Below the pieces are notes generated by a model. It made no database searches and was not told where the DNA came from. It saw only the letters and a program-made list of their open reading frames with translations. 64,000 bases of DNA from Adineta ricciae (taxonomy: Eukaryota > Rotifera > Eurotatoria > Adinetida > Adinetidae): contig CAJNOJ010000037.1 of NCBI GenBank assembly GCA_905250025.1, positions 434,001 through 498,000 on the forward strand. The letters run 5' to 3'. Made by a program: the position numbers and the translations under genes. The first letter of the stretch is position 1, and the number at the start of each line of letters is the position of its first letter. Positions 12,315-23,561 of this stretch are shown here, piece by piece.

Positions 12315-14311
12315 ATGTATGCATCAAATGAAGATGAATTCAATCGAGAACACGATGATTGGGTTTTCTTGCGTCAATCATCACCAAACACGAATGTAAG
12401 TTGTCTTTGAACTTCGTCGAGAAGCATTTGTTTATCCATATTTTTTGTTTATATTCAAGTCTATGCATGGCGCTATGAACCTTGTTGATCATGAACACAC
12501 CATTTCCAGTTCGTCGTCAAGTACGAGTAGCAGCGATAGCAGTTTGTCAACATCGGAGCGAAGTGACTCGGTATCATCGATTGAGTAAGTGGTTTTACTG
12601 AAGTTGTCATGTACATTTTTTTTCGGTACGTAGAATTGAACAAGACAAAAGTGAAGAACCGGTTTTAACTAGTCAAACAAATGATTCATTAGTAGAAGGT
12701 GAACTCAAAGAACAAGGTTTATCTTCGGAAATTCCGATTAAACAAGTCAACGAGGGTGAAACGAGTCCGGTTATTAATGAATACGAATTACCACATAGTG
12801 CATGTGATTCAAGGTAGTTTGATAACTTCAACCATGCTCTGCATTTCTTTTTCAATCTGTTTCTAGCCAGGAAACAATCACATTCACAAGTCATCTGCGG
12901 TAAGTTCGATTTGATGGACACTCTCCTACGATATTTCCCTCGTTTAGTCGACGCACCGGTGCAAATGTGCAAGAAACAGGTAATTAACTATTATCTCACC
13001 TTTTCTTTTAAAATCTATTTTGATGAAATTCACAGGTGACCAATACGTGCCAACTATTGAGCAGGGAAGTCGATCTTCACGATCATCAAGTCAACATCCA
13101 CGGAAGAGAAATGCGTTGCTCATCTATGGTCTCCTAGTATTACTTTTAGCTTTACCAATAGTTCTATGTCGATTTGCAACATCGCGTAAGTACGATGATG
13201 ACCCTCTATTCATATCTGTTGGCTTGTTTGATTAGAACGGCATGTGCTTGATAAAATAACGAAGAATTTACAACAGACAAATCAACGTTTGGATCAGATA
13301 AAGAATGTTCCAATCGAAGATCTTGAGCAGAAACTGGCGAAACAAGTGAGCAATGCTTCTTTTTTCTCATTATTTTTCATTACGGGCATTGTTTAGCTGG
13401 AAGAGAAGTTTCAAGGAATTTTGAAACAAAAGATGATTGAACATCATCAAGAGAAATTCTCGTTAATTTCACAAATTAATGAACTTTATCATATTATTCA
13501 TATGACACAACTGAATTTAACCAATACAATTCATCAAGTAAATCAATCGAAAGAAGAATTTCTTTCTTCTCTCTCAAACAACTTCATTTTTAGTTATCGA
13601 ATGAAAATGAACGATTACAAAAGCAAGTCATTGGATTGGAAAAACGGCAAGAGATCATGGAAGAACAACACGCAAAAATCAATATCACATGTTCGCAAAG
13701 CACGGATGTAAGTCGATATGCACACATTGTACTTTTAAGTCATTCTCTTGCTTCTTCAGCAGGCCAAAGTGATTGTATCACCCTTGGAAAACATGATTAG
13801 TAATGTTATCAAACAAACGACATCGATCACGACAAACACGTCGGAAAGTCTCGCGGTTTTTTTCGAACAAATGAGTACGACAATATCTGATTTTGTCGAC
13901 AATCGCCATGAATATGTCGAAGAAACCAAACAGAAACTAAATGGCTTTGCTAAGTCAGAAACCGCTGAGAAAGTTAAAAAAACTATTCGCCGCAGTGTCG
14001 AAAACTTCTCTTCATCTATTCATCAAGCTCAAACCTCATACGCAACATGGATGCGATCACGTGCTGAACAACGTGAACAAGCTCGTATGAATAGCATAAA
14101 TTCCGAAGACAGTGGCAAATCTGTCCGACGTCCATGGCGTTGGACATTTCAACGTAGTCATGATCGTCAGAAGCTACGTCATGAGATTCCCGTAACAAAA
14201 AAACATACATCCAACAAAGAGTATGTTTGTAATTCGCATTACGATTTCCCGGTGAATCAATTATGTACAATGAAGAATTGGATGGACAAACTTTTTCAAC
14301 CCCACATGTAA
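12315..14311 (+). CDS. CCPG1-like single-pass membrane coiled-coil protein
   Basis: Ten exons (12315..12395, 12460..12584, 12634..12813, 12867..12899, 12948..12979, 13036..13185, 13236..13345, 13397..13537, 13594..13707, 13760..14311) join in phase to about 505 residues. Order: a short acidic N-terminus containing DDWVFL; a Ser-rich stretch (SSSSSSTSSSDSS); an acidic region; one transmembrane helix (ALLIYGLLVLLLALPIVLC, about residues 165-185); a long coiled coil; a basic C-terminus (RRPWRWTFQRSHDRQK). The WxxL core of DDWVFL, preceded by acids, fits an LC3-interacting region. LIR + Ser/acidic region + TM + luminal coiled coil is the layout of vertebrate CCPG1, an ER-phagy receptor. Sequence identity to CCPG1 is low, so the functional assignment is an inference; any type II coiled-coil membrane protein is the alternative. 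Six of the exons are under 130 nt, two of them only about 32 nt. Confidence 0.6.
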
Positions 14312-14569
14312 AATTGAACAGAAAGAACGGTTTCTCATTTGTATAGCTTTTTTTTGTATCCTGTACAAGTACGAACATAGTGCCTAACTTACTAATCTCT
14401 TTTAGCATGTATTATTGTGTGTAAATATAGTCATTGGACCTTTTCTTTTTCTCTTAACTTGTAAATATTCAATCGAAAATGTCAAATCGTTGTAGCACGA
14501 CATATACATATATTTGTCTTTGCCTTTTCATATATACCTGAATATAAAAATAAACTTCGTCAATCCTTG

Positions 14570-14582
14570 TTGTCATTTTTAG
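14570..14582 (+). promoter_or_regulatory. Acceptor-like site abutting the VPS53 start codon
   Basis: TGTCATTTTTAG directly precedes the ATG at 14583, only 270 bases after the upstream stop codon. This fits trans-splicing of a downstream operon gene. Confidence 0.5.
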
Positions 14583-17553
14583 ATGACGACTACTACGAGT
14601 GGAGTAGACGCAGATGATGATGCATTTGACGCTGACGATGATCGATATGACACACTTATACTTCCACCTGACGTCCAACAAGTCATTGATCAGGTTAGAT
14701 TATATTGGTATTGCCCTAAATAATCAATAGTATATTTTCATTAGATATTACCAAGCACAGATGAAATCGATCGGATTGATTTCAATCCCGTTGATTATAT
14801 CAATCAATTGTTTCCTACGGAGCAATCTTTAGCAAATATAGATGAAGTCATTGGCAATGTGAAATCGAAAATTCGTACCCTAGATAATGATATTCGCTTA
14901 ACTATACGTGGTCATTCAGATACTGGTATGGATGAACATAAAATATTAGATGATGCTCGAAATGCCATTGCATTATTATATCAGCAAATGTGTGAAATTA
15001 AAGACAAAGCCGATAAATCCGAAGAAATGGTTAAAGAAATCACTCGAGACATCAAACAACTTGATATCGCCAAGAAGAATTTAACCACCTCAATCACAAC
15101 ATTGAATAATCTTCAAATGTTAATCGAAGGCATTGACAAAATCGAAAGTGCTGTGAAAAAGAAGTCCTACGGTGATATAGCTCATTTACTGCATCCAGTT
15201 ATTAGTGTATTAGAACATTTTCAACCTTACATGAGCATTTCACAAATACAAGAACTATCTTCGAAGTAATTTTTATCTTCCATCGTTGACTTTTTCGACT
15301 AACGATCTGATTTCGTAGTGTTAAAGAACTAACTGCTCAAATAAACGCTCAGGTTCGAAAAGAATGTGAAGATGCTTTCAATGGCCCCAATGCTAAAGTG
15401 AGTGATAGATGAATTTCCTTCAAGACGTTTGTTTTCTTTTCCATAGAATTTTACGCCAAATCAACATTTCGCTGATGTATGTAAAATAATCGACGTCATT
15501 GACCCTAAACTAAGGTTACTCATTCGCGACATTCTTCTCTTCTTCCTACGTTCATGTATTTTCTAGATTAGAAGTCATAAATTGGTTTTTAAAGACGCAT
15601 CTTTCGGAATACTCAATATTGTACCAAGAATCTCAAGAAGTAATCATATCTATTGGTTTTCTTCGTTGAATCGACGTGCTTTTTCTTTAACTTTCAGTTA
15701 GCATGGCTAGATAAAATCGATCGTCGATATGCTTGGTTAAAACGTTCACTTGTTGAATACGATGAAAAGTTTTCACGAATATTTCCAGCACATTGGGACA
15801 TGGCCGAGCGGTTAACCGTGGAATTCTGTAAAATCACTAGGTAAGACATTTTTCTTTTCAAATACCAAAATTATTATTAACTTTCAGACGTGACTTGGCG
15901 AATATTATGCTTAAGCGTAAGAATGAAATAGATGTGAAATTATTACGATTTGCTCTGGAGAAGACAGTCGGGTTCGAGACGATTGTCGAGAAGCGTTTTC
16001 CCGGTAATACACTCGACTATGTTAACAATCCAATTACTAACCATATGAACGTGAAACTGACAAGTCCGAACGAAGCCGACGATTTGAACTTATCAAGTAG
16101 TTCCAAAGCCAAATCTTCCCCCTTCCAAGGAATCATTTCGCAATGCTTCGAAGATCATCTCGATATCTATATCGCTGAATTAGATCGAAGTTTGTCTGAT
16201 CAGATTCAAAAATTTGTTGACGAACACAAAAAAGATGGCTATCCTGTGTTCGAAGGCGGCGAAGATACGAACAACGTTTTACCGACCAGTGGAGAACTAT
16301 TCGTCTATTTTCGCAATTGTCTTGTGCAATGTGCGAAATTAAGCACCGGTCAGCCTTTAATGTTACTTCAACAAACATTTCAAAAATACCTGCGTGAATA
16401 TGCCAATCGAATTCTTACAGCGAATTTACCGAAAACAAATACAGCTGCATCTACATTGGTTGGTACAGCAACGATCTTCATACAAAACCTGCCGAACATT
16501 CCATCAATGTTGAAAGAAGGCGAAGCGGTAGCTAAATTGAACGAATCGGAAATCTGCCGATCGTGTAGTGTTCTATGTACTGCAGAATATTGCGTTGAAA
16601 CTATTCAACAGGTAAGAACAGAATAATGATTTTGATTGCATTTCAGTTTTTCGTCGTTTTAGTTGGAAGATAAAATGAAGGAGAAGATCACAAAAACACT
16701 AGTAGAGAAAATAACATTCGAAGCGGAAAGAAATGTTTTTAAAGTGTAAGACCATTCTTAACACCACTTCGAAATCTCGTTCTCATTTTCTATAGTATCA
16801 TTACCCAGTCAATTCAGATACTTATTCAAGATTTAGAAACTGCCTGTGAACCAGCCTTAATCGTCATGACTAAAGTAAGTTACTCGACTGGAATCAGTCG
16901 AGTAAAATAAAACAAAACATTCCTTCTCATTTTGCAGTTGTCTTGGCAAACACTTGAGACAGTCGGTGATCAGTCTCTGTATATCACAACGATCATCAAT
17001 CATCTGAAAACAATTGTTCCACTCATACGTAATCATCTAGGATCCTCTCGCAAGTATTTCATCCAATTTTGTACGTCGTTTGTCAGGTATATGAAATTCA
17101 TTTCATCATGAAGAGAACTAACTCGTTTTCTTTTTCAGTTCGTTCATTCCGAAATTCATCAATCATTTATATCGTTGCAAACCGATCAACATGATCGGCG
17201 CCGAACAACTTCTACTCGACACTCACTCATTGAAAACTGTTCTTCTGGACTTACCATCGATTAGTTTGCCTGTATCACGAAAACCTCCGCAGAACTTTAC
17301 AAAAATTGTTCTGAAAGGAATGACACGCGCAGAAATGATTCTCAAAGTTGTTCTCACTCCGAATGATTCAGCGCGACAATTTGTGAAGAATTATCTACAA
17401 TTCATGAATAACGATGGTGACATAGGTTCATTCCAAAAAGTTCTCGATATGAAAGCTATTCGAAAACCTGACCAAGCACATCTAATCGAACGTTTTAAGA
17501 AGGAACACGCCGCGATTCTAGCTAGTCATCAACAACAAAGCCAACAACAGTGA
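14583..17553 (+). CDS. VPS53: VPS53, GARP/EARP tethering complex subunit
   Basis: Subunit of the GARP and EARP tethers that capture endosome-derived vesicles at the trans-Golgi network and recycling endosomes. Eleven exons (14583..14693, 14745..15265, 15319..15397, 15447..15514, 15567..15639, 15698..15840, 15888..16611, 16663..16745, 16796..16874, 16938..17086, 17139..17553) join in phase to about 814 residues. Conserved blocks: [37 protein letters not shown] and [11 protein letters not shown] in the N-terminal coiled region; [15 protein letters not shown] and [13 protein letters not shown] in the middle; [13 protein letters not shown] and LPKTNT; and the C-terminal [20 protein letters not shown] followed by [13 protein letters not shown]. 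These match human VPS53 along the whole length. The start codon sits directly after a TTTTTAG acceptor-like site. Confidence 0.97.
16884..16905. repeat. Perfect short hairpin in a VPS53 intron
   Basis: ACTCGACTG and CAGTCGAGT form 9-bp perfect arms around a GAAT loop, inside the 63-nt intron 16875-16937. It could fold in the pre-mRNA and shorten the effective intron; chance is also possible. Confidence 0.6.
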
Positions 17554-17870
17554 TCATATCTATATCTACATACTTTATTTGTCTTTGTTTGTCTGTATTT
17601 TATTTTAATGTCATCTTGTTGATTTCATTATGAAAAAACACTAACGCATACATCGGATTTTGTTGTGTGATTCTCAACGAGAGGTGAATTCGAGTATTTA
17701 TTTCAAATTTTAGCACAAAATAAAAGAAATAATCAATTTATTAATGATCTGTTCGAAATAATACCCAACATAAACAAGTCAATGCAATGAGTAACAGCTG
17801 ATGTGTCATATTGCACTTTTCTCTTCTCTTCTCTCCAACTTATTTGTCATAACTATTTTCAATGTTGCAG
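17554..17870. other. Intergenic between VPS53 and PIGB
   Basis: 317 bases holding the VPS53 3' UTR and ending in an acceptor-like AATGTTGCAG that abuts the PIGB ATG. No promoter motif is obvious, consistent with co-transcription. Confidence 0.45.
17858..17870 (+). promoter_or_regulatory. Acceptor-like site abutting the PIGB start codon
   Basis: TTCAATGTTGCAG immediately before the ATG; same arrangement as at the VPS53, DHRS4-like and DPP-like genes. Confidence 0.5.
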
Positions 17871-19456
17871 ATGTTATTTCGAAAACCGCGAAATCTTCTA
17901 CTCACTATTGTACTTTTTCGCTTCTTGTCTTGGCTAATTGTTCGTACATATTTCATCGCAGATGAATATTGGCAAACATTTGAAATTGCTCACTCGTTAG
18001 CGTTTAACTACGGTTATAAAACCTGGGAATGGAACTCAACGATCGCGATACGAAGTTATCTCTATCCATACTTGATTTCGTTGATCTATCGATTTCTTGC
18101 CTTCCTTCATTTGGATACAGCAAGTGTTTTAGTCAATGTTGCGACATTATTTCAAACATTTCTCGCAATACTTGGCGACCTAGCCTATGTGAAGTTCCTT
18201 CAAGGACACAATCTGATATTCCTGATTCTCCTATGCCGCTTTTCATGTTGGTACACAATGTATTCCTCTCCAAGATTACTCATCAATAATTTAGAAGAAA
18301 TTCTATTTATATGTAGTCTAGCTGCTGCGAAAAGGTAGAGAAACAAAAAGAATGCAGCGCTTGTAAATGTCACGTTAACCACTAACCTTTTGCGGTTGTC
18401 TAAAGTGCATATTTTACATACCATTTCTTTTGTTTTAGCTTTCGTTCCACATCATCGAACTTTGCTTTTCATCTATTTGTCTCTCTATCATTTATACTTC
18501 GTCCAACATCAGCCATTCCATTTGTTATCATCTATCCGTACTTATTATATCAAACCTCTCAACGTTTACGTTTTCTTCTTCAAGCATTCCTTTGTTTTGT
18601 CATATTAAATTTATGCAATAGTCTGTTAGATAGTTACATGTACGGTCAATGGACATTTGTACCATTGAATTTCTTATACATCAACTTTTTCCATCCGAAT
18701 TCAATTTCTTCACATTATGGAATCAATAATCCCTTTTGGTACTTTACGAATGGTCTACCAATGATATTTTTCTACCGTTTACCATTGATTTTTCTTGGTG
18801 CAATGTTTAATAGACGTCTAACAATCGTGGTACTATTCACCATATTCATTTATACATTGAATTCTCATAAAGAATTCCGATTTCTCACACAGATTCTGCC
18901 AATATTATTCATTCTCGAAGCACATGGAATTGATTGGTGTTTGAAAAAGTTCAGAATTAGGAAATTTCCATGGGTGTTATTCCTTTCGTTTACGATTCAT
19001 CTATTGATCGGAATCTATTTTTCATTCGCTGATCGACAAGGACAAATCTCCGTGATGACCTACCTTCGAACAAACCTTCCAAATGATAATCAACGAAGTT
19101 ATTCCGTTGATTTTCTCATGCCATGCCATTCAACTCCATATCATAATTTCATTCATCGAACTGATATTCAATTGAATTTCTTAACATGTGAACCTAATTT
19201 AAACTCGACTTCCAGTGATTATCTCGACGAAGCTGATCGATTCTTTGTTGCACCAATCGCGTCTTTACGGTCAAGATTGCTTCTTACAAAGGCCAGTCAT
19301 TTAGTCATGTTCGACACATTGTACAACCAAGTGAAGGATGTGTTGGAAGATAATCAATCTTACTATGTGAAAGATATCTTATTCAATTCACACATTCAAC
19401 ATACCTCGCGACATGGTAAATCGATCTATATTCTCGAAAATAAACTTGGATATTAA
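17871..19456 (+). CDS. PIGB: GPI mannosyltransferase 3 (PIG-B)
   Basis: Adds the third mannose to the GPI-anchor core in the ER lumen; dolichol-phosphate-mannose-dependent GT-C fold enzyme. Exons 17871..18334 and 18439..19456 give 493 residues with multiple hydrophobic helices. Diagnostic blocks: FIADEYWQTFEIAHSLAFNY with the GT-C acidic pair DE in the first luminal loop, YGYKTWEWNS, IRSYLYPYLIS, FILRPTSAI in exon 2, YGQWTFVPLNFL, NSHKEFRFL, and near the C-terminus MPCHSTPYHNFIH plus DYLDEADRFF. All align with human PIGB in order. The 104-nt intron is longer than its neighbours. The ATG at 17871 directly follows TTGCAG, so the start is probably created by trans-splicing or a 5' UTR intron. 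Confidence 0.95.
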
Positions 19457-19772
19457 TAGACGATGATTCTACGGGCATTGCAAGGAGATGGGAATCTCAA
19501 ATTAATCCTGGGAATAGGAAATTACTAATTAGCTATTTTAAACTAATAAACATTGAGGGTTTGTTTTATTGATATTCATTTAATGTGATCTTTTCTCTAA
19601 AAATCACAAAGTTTATAAATACAGAAAACATTTGCAATAGTCGATAAGGAAAAGGTTATTTGATCGATTCAATATATTTGTTTTTATTTATTTATGATCA
19701 TTAATATAAAAGAAACGAAGAAAGAAGATTAGCACTAAGAAAGGACAGTTTATGGAACGACGTTCGTTCGAT
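19457..19772. other. Convergent intergenic region
   Basis: About 315 bases between the PIGB stop and the LURP-one-related stop; 3' UTR sequence of both, nothing else recognised. Confidence 0.5.
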
Positions 19773-20503
19773 TTAACCATGAGCAACTTCATCGATAACA
19801 ATGGCTAAAGCTAGGATGAATGGTTGATCTTGACCATATTCAATCTTGACACCGTATTTATCTCCAATAGAGAAGAATTTCTTGGAGACTGTAGCAACGA
19901 GACGTCTGTCTTTTTTTATCTTGAATTCACGCGAACGGAAGTTGCCTTCGATCTTGTAATCACCGAATTTAGATTTAACGGAAAACTTCTTGCCACCGAT
20001 AAGATTCAATTTTCGTCTAAAAATGAGAGTGCTTGCTGAATTCGAGCCAACCATTCATTTCTCGCTTACTTAACATCGGCAACAACTTGATTGTTCTGGC
20101 GAATTTCATATTTGGCTAATCCGAGTGGATTGAGGATATGTTTAACTATTGCAACGATCGAAAATTGAAATTGAATCATTGATAAAAACCTCCTTACTTG
20201 CGTAGTATTCCTTTTGACCGCTGACATCAGTTAATTGCAGATGTTTACCGAGACCAAGTTGTTTAAATCCAATCTAAACATGCAATTCGCATGAAACGTC
20301 GGTTTCTCCAGAAATAACTCTTGTACCTTATAAACTGAATTGCCTTTATCATCTTTAACAGTATACGATGACCCAAGTGTAAGAACTTTTTGTTGAAGTT
20401 GATATTTGACGGCATTTTTCACTGAACTCTTTCCAAAAAGACCATGTACAGCAGCGAAGAGTACACACTGTAAAGCGAATAGTTGAATGAGAAGACGTGC
20501 CAT
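19773..20503 (-). CDS. LURP-one-related (tubby-C-like fold) protein with signal peptide
   Basis: Exons complement(19773..20016, 20070..20145, 20198..20273, 20327..20503), 190 residues. The protein opens with a clear signal peptide (MARLLIQLFALQCVLFAAVHG) and then a complete LOR beta-barrel: KYQLQQKVLTLGSSYTVKD, GLGKHLQLTDVSGQKEYYA, KFGDYKIEGNF and the C-terminal RLVATVSKKFFSIGDKYGV ... PFILALAIVIDEV. The last block is the most conserved part of the family, with a hydrophobic C-terminal helix. The LOR fold is related to tubby and phospholipid scramblases; its biochemical role is largely unknown. Members usually lack a signal peptide, so predicted secretion is unusual. An acceptor-like TTTCTTTAG lies two bases upstream of the ATG. 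Confidence 0.85.
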
Positions 20504-20505
20504 AG

Positions 20506-20517
20506 CTAAAGAAATAT
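20506..20517 (-). promoter_or_regulatory. Acceptor-like site 2 bases before the LOR gene ATG
   Basis: ATATTTCTTTAG on the minus strand followed by CT and the ATG; candidate trans-splice acceptor. Confidence 0.4.
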
Positions 20518-20845
20518 AAGCTAATACTATGCGTATGCATCGATTTAAATAGTCTCCGTTCCTGCCGAGATGAATCAATAAATGTCGAAGACTGGAACGA
20601 AGAATAGTCTCGCTCTTATCTCTTTCAACTTTCAACGTATATTTCGACGAACAGTGAATTTATTTTTCTTGATTACCCCTCTATCGTATAGTCACGTAGT
20701 TCTCTTACTACGACGAAAACTGTTTCGAAAAAGAAAGGATTAAGTTATTTTTATCAAGGCATTATCGAGTCCTTCAGAAGCTGACTACTCTTTCGATCAG
20801 AGTGAATTAAACAAACGATCGGTCGTATTTATTTACAAAAAAAAA

Positions 20846-22167
20846 CTATCGATCTATTTTTATTGATGCAACTGTTTTTGTCCATTTTCGAACTAAACAA
20901 CGCATGCGAATGGTAACAATCACTGTTCGAACATAACATCGAAAACGAAAACGCGGATCGAATAAACGTCGATGGTACGATTGTTTACGAATCGATTTCA
21001 TTCGATCGGATTGATACGAATGTGAATAAGCATTCGCTCGTATGTCTCCGGTCAAACGACGAATTTCATTCAAAGCATACGTTTCTGTATCGGCATAACC
21101 GGTTAAGAGAATAAGAAGATAACGTTTTTGGTAGATTAGAGCTTTACGATAATTTTCACAACGCAGATATTTCAAATAGTATTTCTTCGATGGCGAAAGA
21201 CGATCTTGGGAGAAGAATTTCTCTAAGGCTTCACGTTGATATTCGCCCATGGTATTAATATCTTGTTCGAGAAGATCGAAGTTTGGATGTTGACGTACTT
21301 CGACGAGTCGACGTTCTTGTTCACAACGGAAGACATTTGCTAAATCTTTTATCAATTGATCAGCGTGTCCATTTTTGTTCATGTTAGCAATAAGTGTACG
21401 AAGATGAACATTCTCTTCGTGCAATTTTTGTAGAGATTCAACCGAATCTCCAGTTGTTTGGATATTGATACCATTTAATCGTAAGGCAAGAAGTTCACTC
21501 AATGTTAAAACATGCACACCTGAAAACAAAGAATAACCTTGATATTTATTGCAAGAGAACTCGACTCTTTTTTTGTGTACCTTCAGTGTGTAGTTTATTG
21601 ACAAGATGCTGCAATTCATCGTTATTAGTTGCATGCTTCATTAAAGTTTGTCGACGTTCATCATCGATACGATCGAGTTCCTCAGCGAGACGTACTTGCT
21701 CTCGTACTTGATCGCCATAACTGTGATCTAGACCGAGACTACTCGAACTCAGATTATCTGTCAATCGTTGCTGTTCGATTAGTCGAGCTCGATAGTCGGA
21801 GATTTGTTGTTCGTATTCACGTTGTAGTCGTGTTTTGACTTCTAAACAGAAGTATTTTTAGTGAAATTATAGATTCGTGCTCTTGTGAATGACAAATTTC
21901 CTCACCTGTAACCCGTTCTTGTAACTGTTGTTCATAATAAAGACGAATGCGTTCGCATTCGAGTTTATGTTCCGCTTGTAGAATGTCATAACGCGATTTC
22001 CAGTCAATCGGCGTTGCATTTTGCGATTGTGGTCTAGGTGTCGATGATGTTGTCATTTCGGGCACTTGCTTTTGTTGAGTTGGCAAAGTGATTTGAGAAG
22101 AATTCTTCTCTAACGTTAGCAGAAGAGAAATTGATGGTGGTTGCCGTGGTATTTCATAATGGTTCAT
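20846..22167 (-). CDS. Short PACT-domain (pericentrin/AKAP9-type) centrosomal protein
   Basis: Exons complement(20846..21519, 21581..21841, 21906..22167), 398 residues. The N-terminus is low-complexity, then a coiled coil (QAEHKLECERIRLYYEQQLQ ... EQVRLAEELDRIDDERRQ). The C-terminus is a PACT domain: YYLKYLRCENYRKALIYQKR, YLLILLTGYADTETYAL and FRCYVRTVIVTIRMRCLVRK, matching the pericentrin/AKAP9 core (YLRAESFRKALIYQKRYLLL, then FRTAVRV.I..LRFLV.KW). PACT targets proteins to the centriole/basal body and binds calmodulin. Pericentrin and AKAP9 are thousands of residues long; this one keeps only a short coil plus the targeting module. An upstream continuation is unlikely because the ATG is preceded by non-coding sequence and a divergent gene. 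Confidence 0.88.
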
Positions 22168-22609
22168 TGTGACGTAAACTCACTCTGTCCTATTAAATTT
22201 CAATATGCGGTTTTTTATCTTGCACGGGTTTTTTTCTTCTTCTCTGCATTGTATGGTTGTGTTGTTTTAATCATATAGTGTGCGACAGTCACTTCAATTT
22301 CCTTTAAGTAGTTTATTCGTTCTTTCTCCTCTTTTATTTGATTATTCTACACATTTTCTTTTATATTCTTTCGTGACAACAAAAGACGAAGAAAGAGAAA
22401 GGTTGATTCAACTTGTCAGATTTGATGCGCGACCGATAAAATGGTAAATAGAATATTCAAGCAAAGGAAAAGAAAAATGATTGACAACTGTAAAATTCTA
22501 TACTTTTCAAGTCAGATTTTAATAAGTGCGTGTTCAATAAAAAAAAAGATCTCGAGTTATTTCTCAAATAGACATTCAAGAAAACGTTTATTTATCAATA
22601 ACAAGAAGA
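22168..22609. promoter_or_regulatory. Shared divergent promoter region, PACT protein / Tctex light chain
   Basis: 442 bases between two head-to-head starts. AT-rich with pyrimidine runs; no TATA box or other defined motif seen. Because it is the only upstream DNA of both genes it should contain both promoters. Confidence 0.5.
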
Positions 22610-23173
22610 ATGGAACCACCACAATCAACTACTCGCGCTATGCTTCAACGTGTCGTCAATCTAACAAAGCATGCGTATGGATTACAAGTATCACCGAAAC
22701 TGAACGTTCCATTCTGGCATAATAAATCGTTTCAACAATCAAGTACAACCTCTGACATAGCGCAACGGTATAGCGCACAAAGTCCAAGAGCGCCAGCCTA
22801 TGCACTAACTCCTCAAAAAAAGTTCGACTTTACCCGAGCGAAGAAATTTCTGCAGTTAGAGCTCGACCGACGATGTGCTCGGCTATCAAAAACGAGCCGG
22901 TATGAACCCAAATTAGCTTTAGATTTTGTTCGGGAACTATCCTACCATTTACGTCGTGTGCTCAAACCTGACCCATCAAGTAAAGTTCGCTATAAAACCG
23001 TCGTTCTTGTCACAATTGTACAAATACCGACGGATCGGCAAAAACATCAGTCGATGGCTATCGTTTCCAAATGTTTGTGGAACAGTGAAACAGATGGATC
23101 AGTTACCGTGCAATGTAAAATTGGTTATGATATGATCGCCATTGCAACTGCATACGCAGTGTATACTGACTAG
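22610..23173 (+). CDS. Tctex1-domain dynein light chain
   Basis: Intronless, 187 residues. A basic, low-complexity N-terminus of about 75 residues precedes the Tctex1 domain: FDFTRAKKFLQLELDRR, ALDFVRELSYHLRRVLK, RYKTVVLVTIVQ, SKCLWNSETDGSVTVQCK and the end IAIATAYAVYTD. The N-terminal extension places it in the TCTEX1D (DYNLT5-like) group rather than the short DYNLT1/3 light chains. These act in axonemal or intraflagellar dynein. It shares a divergent promoter region with the centrosomal PACT protein. A poly(A) signal AATAAA follows near 23205. Confidence 0.9.
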   Translation: MEPPQSTTRAMLQRVVNLTKHAYGLQVSPKLNVPFWHNKSFQQSSTTSDIAQRYSAQSPRAPAYALTPQKKFDFTRAKKFLQLELDRRCARLSKTSRYEPKLALDFVRELSYHLRRVLKPDPSSKVRYKTVVLVTIVQIPTDRQKHQSMAIVSKCLWNSETDGSVTVQCKIGYDMIAIATAYAVYTD

Positions 23174-23561
23174 TCAATTTTTTTGTAATGAGATCTATTT
23201 TCAAATAAATTTACATAATCCAACGAAACTCGATGTAGTTCTTTAGATTTCAATACTTTCAATTTTATTTTTCTTATCAATAGAATCATATTGAGTTTAT
23301 CAGCAAGTCAAACAAGAACAATCATCCAAATATTTTTCTCTCTCTCCCTCTCCCTCTCCCTCTCTTTCCCGATGGCTTATAAAGTCGCAAATGCCTAGTC
23401 TCTATTTACCTATGTCTTTCATTTATCGTTTTTCTTTTTCACAGAACACAGCGAACATCTGGAGCACTCGTTACAACGTGTCGCTGATACTGACGAATGG
23501 TCTTCTAAAAAAGGCAAAAACGCTATATTAAAGACACATCTACACTACAAGCATACCGATC
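23174..23561. other. Intergenic with pyrimidine microsatellite and acceptor-like site
   Basis: Contains a CT/CCCTCT tract (23336-23370) and, at about 23430-23443, TTTTTCTTTTTCACAG, which could be the 3' splice site of a leader exon or a trans-splice site for RASEF about 120 bases further on. Confidence 0.45.
23336..23370. repeat. CT-rich microsatellite
   Basis: Imperfect (TCTC/CCTCTC) repeat of about 35 bases upstream of RASEF. Confidence 0.8.

Noticed and set aside
14016-14408. 130-codon minus-strand frame over the last exon of the CCPG1-like gene
   Set aside because: No domain, no splice support and it lies opposite a well-supported coding exon.
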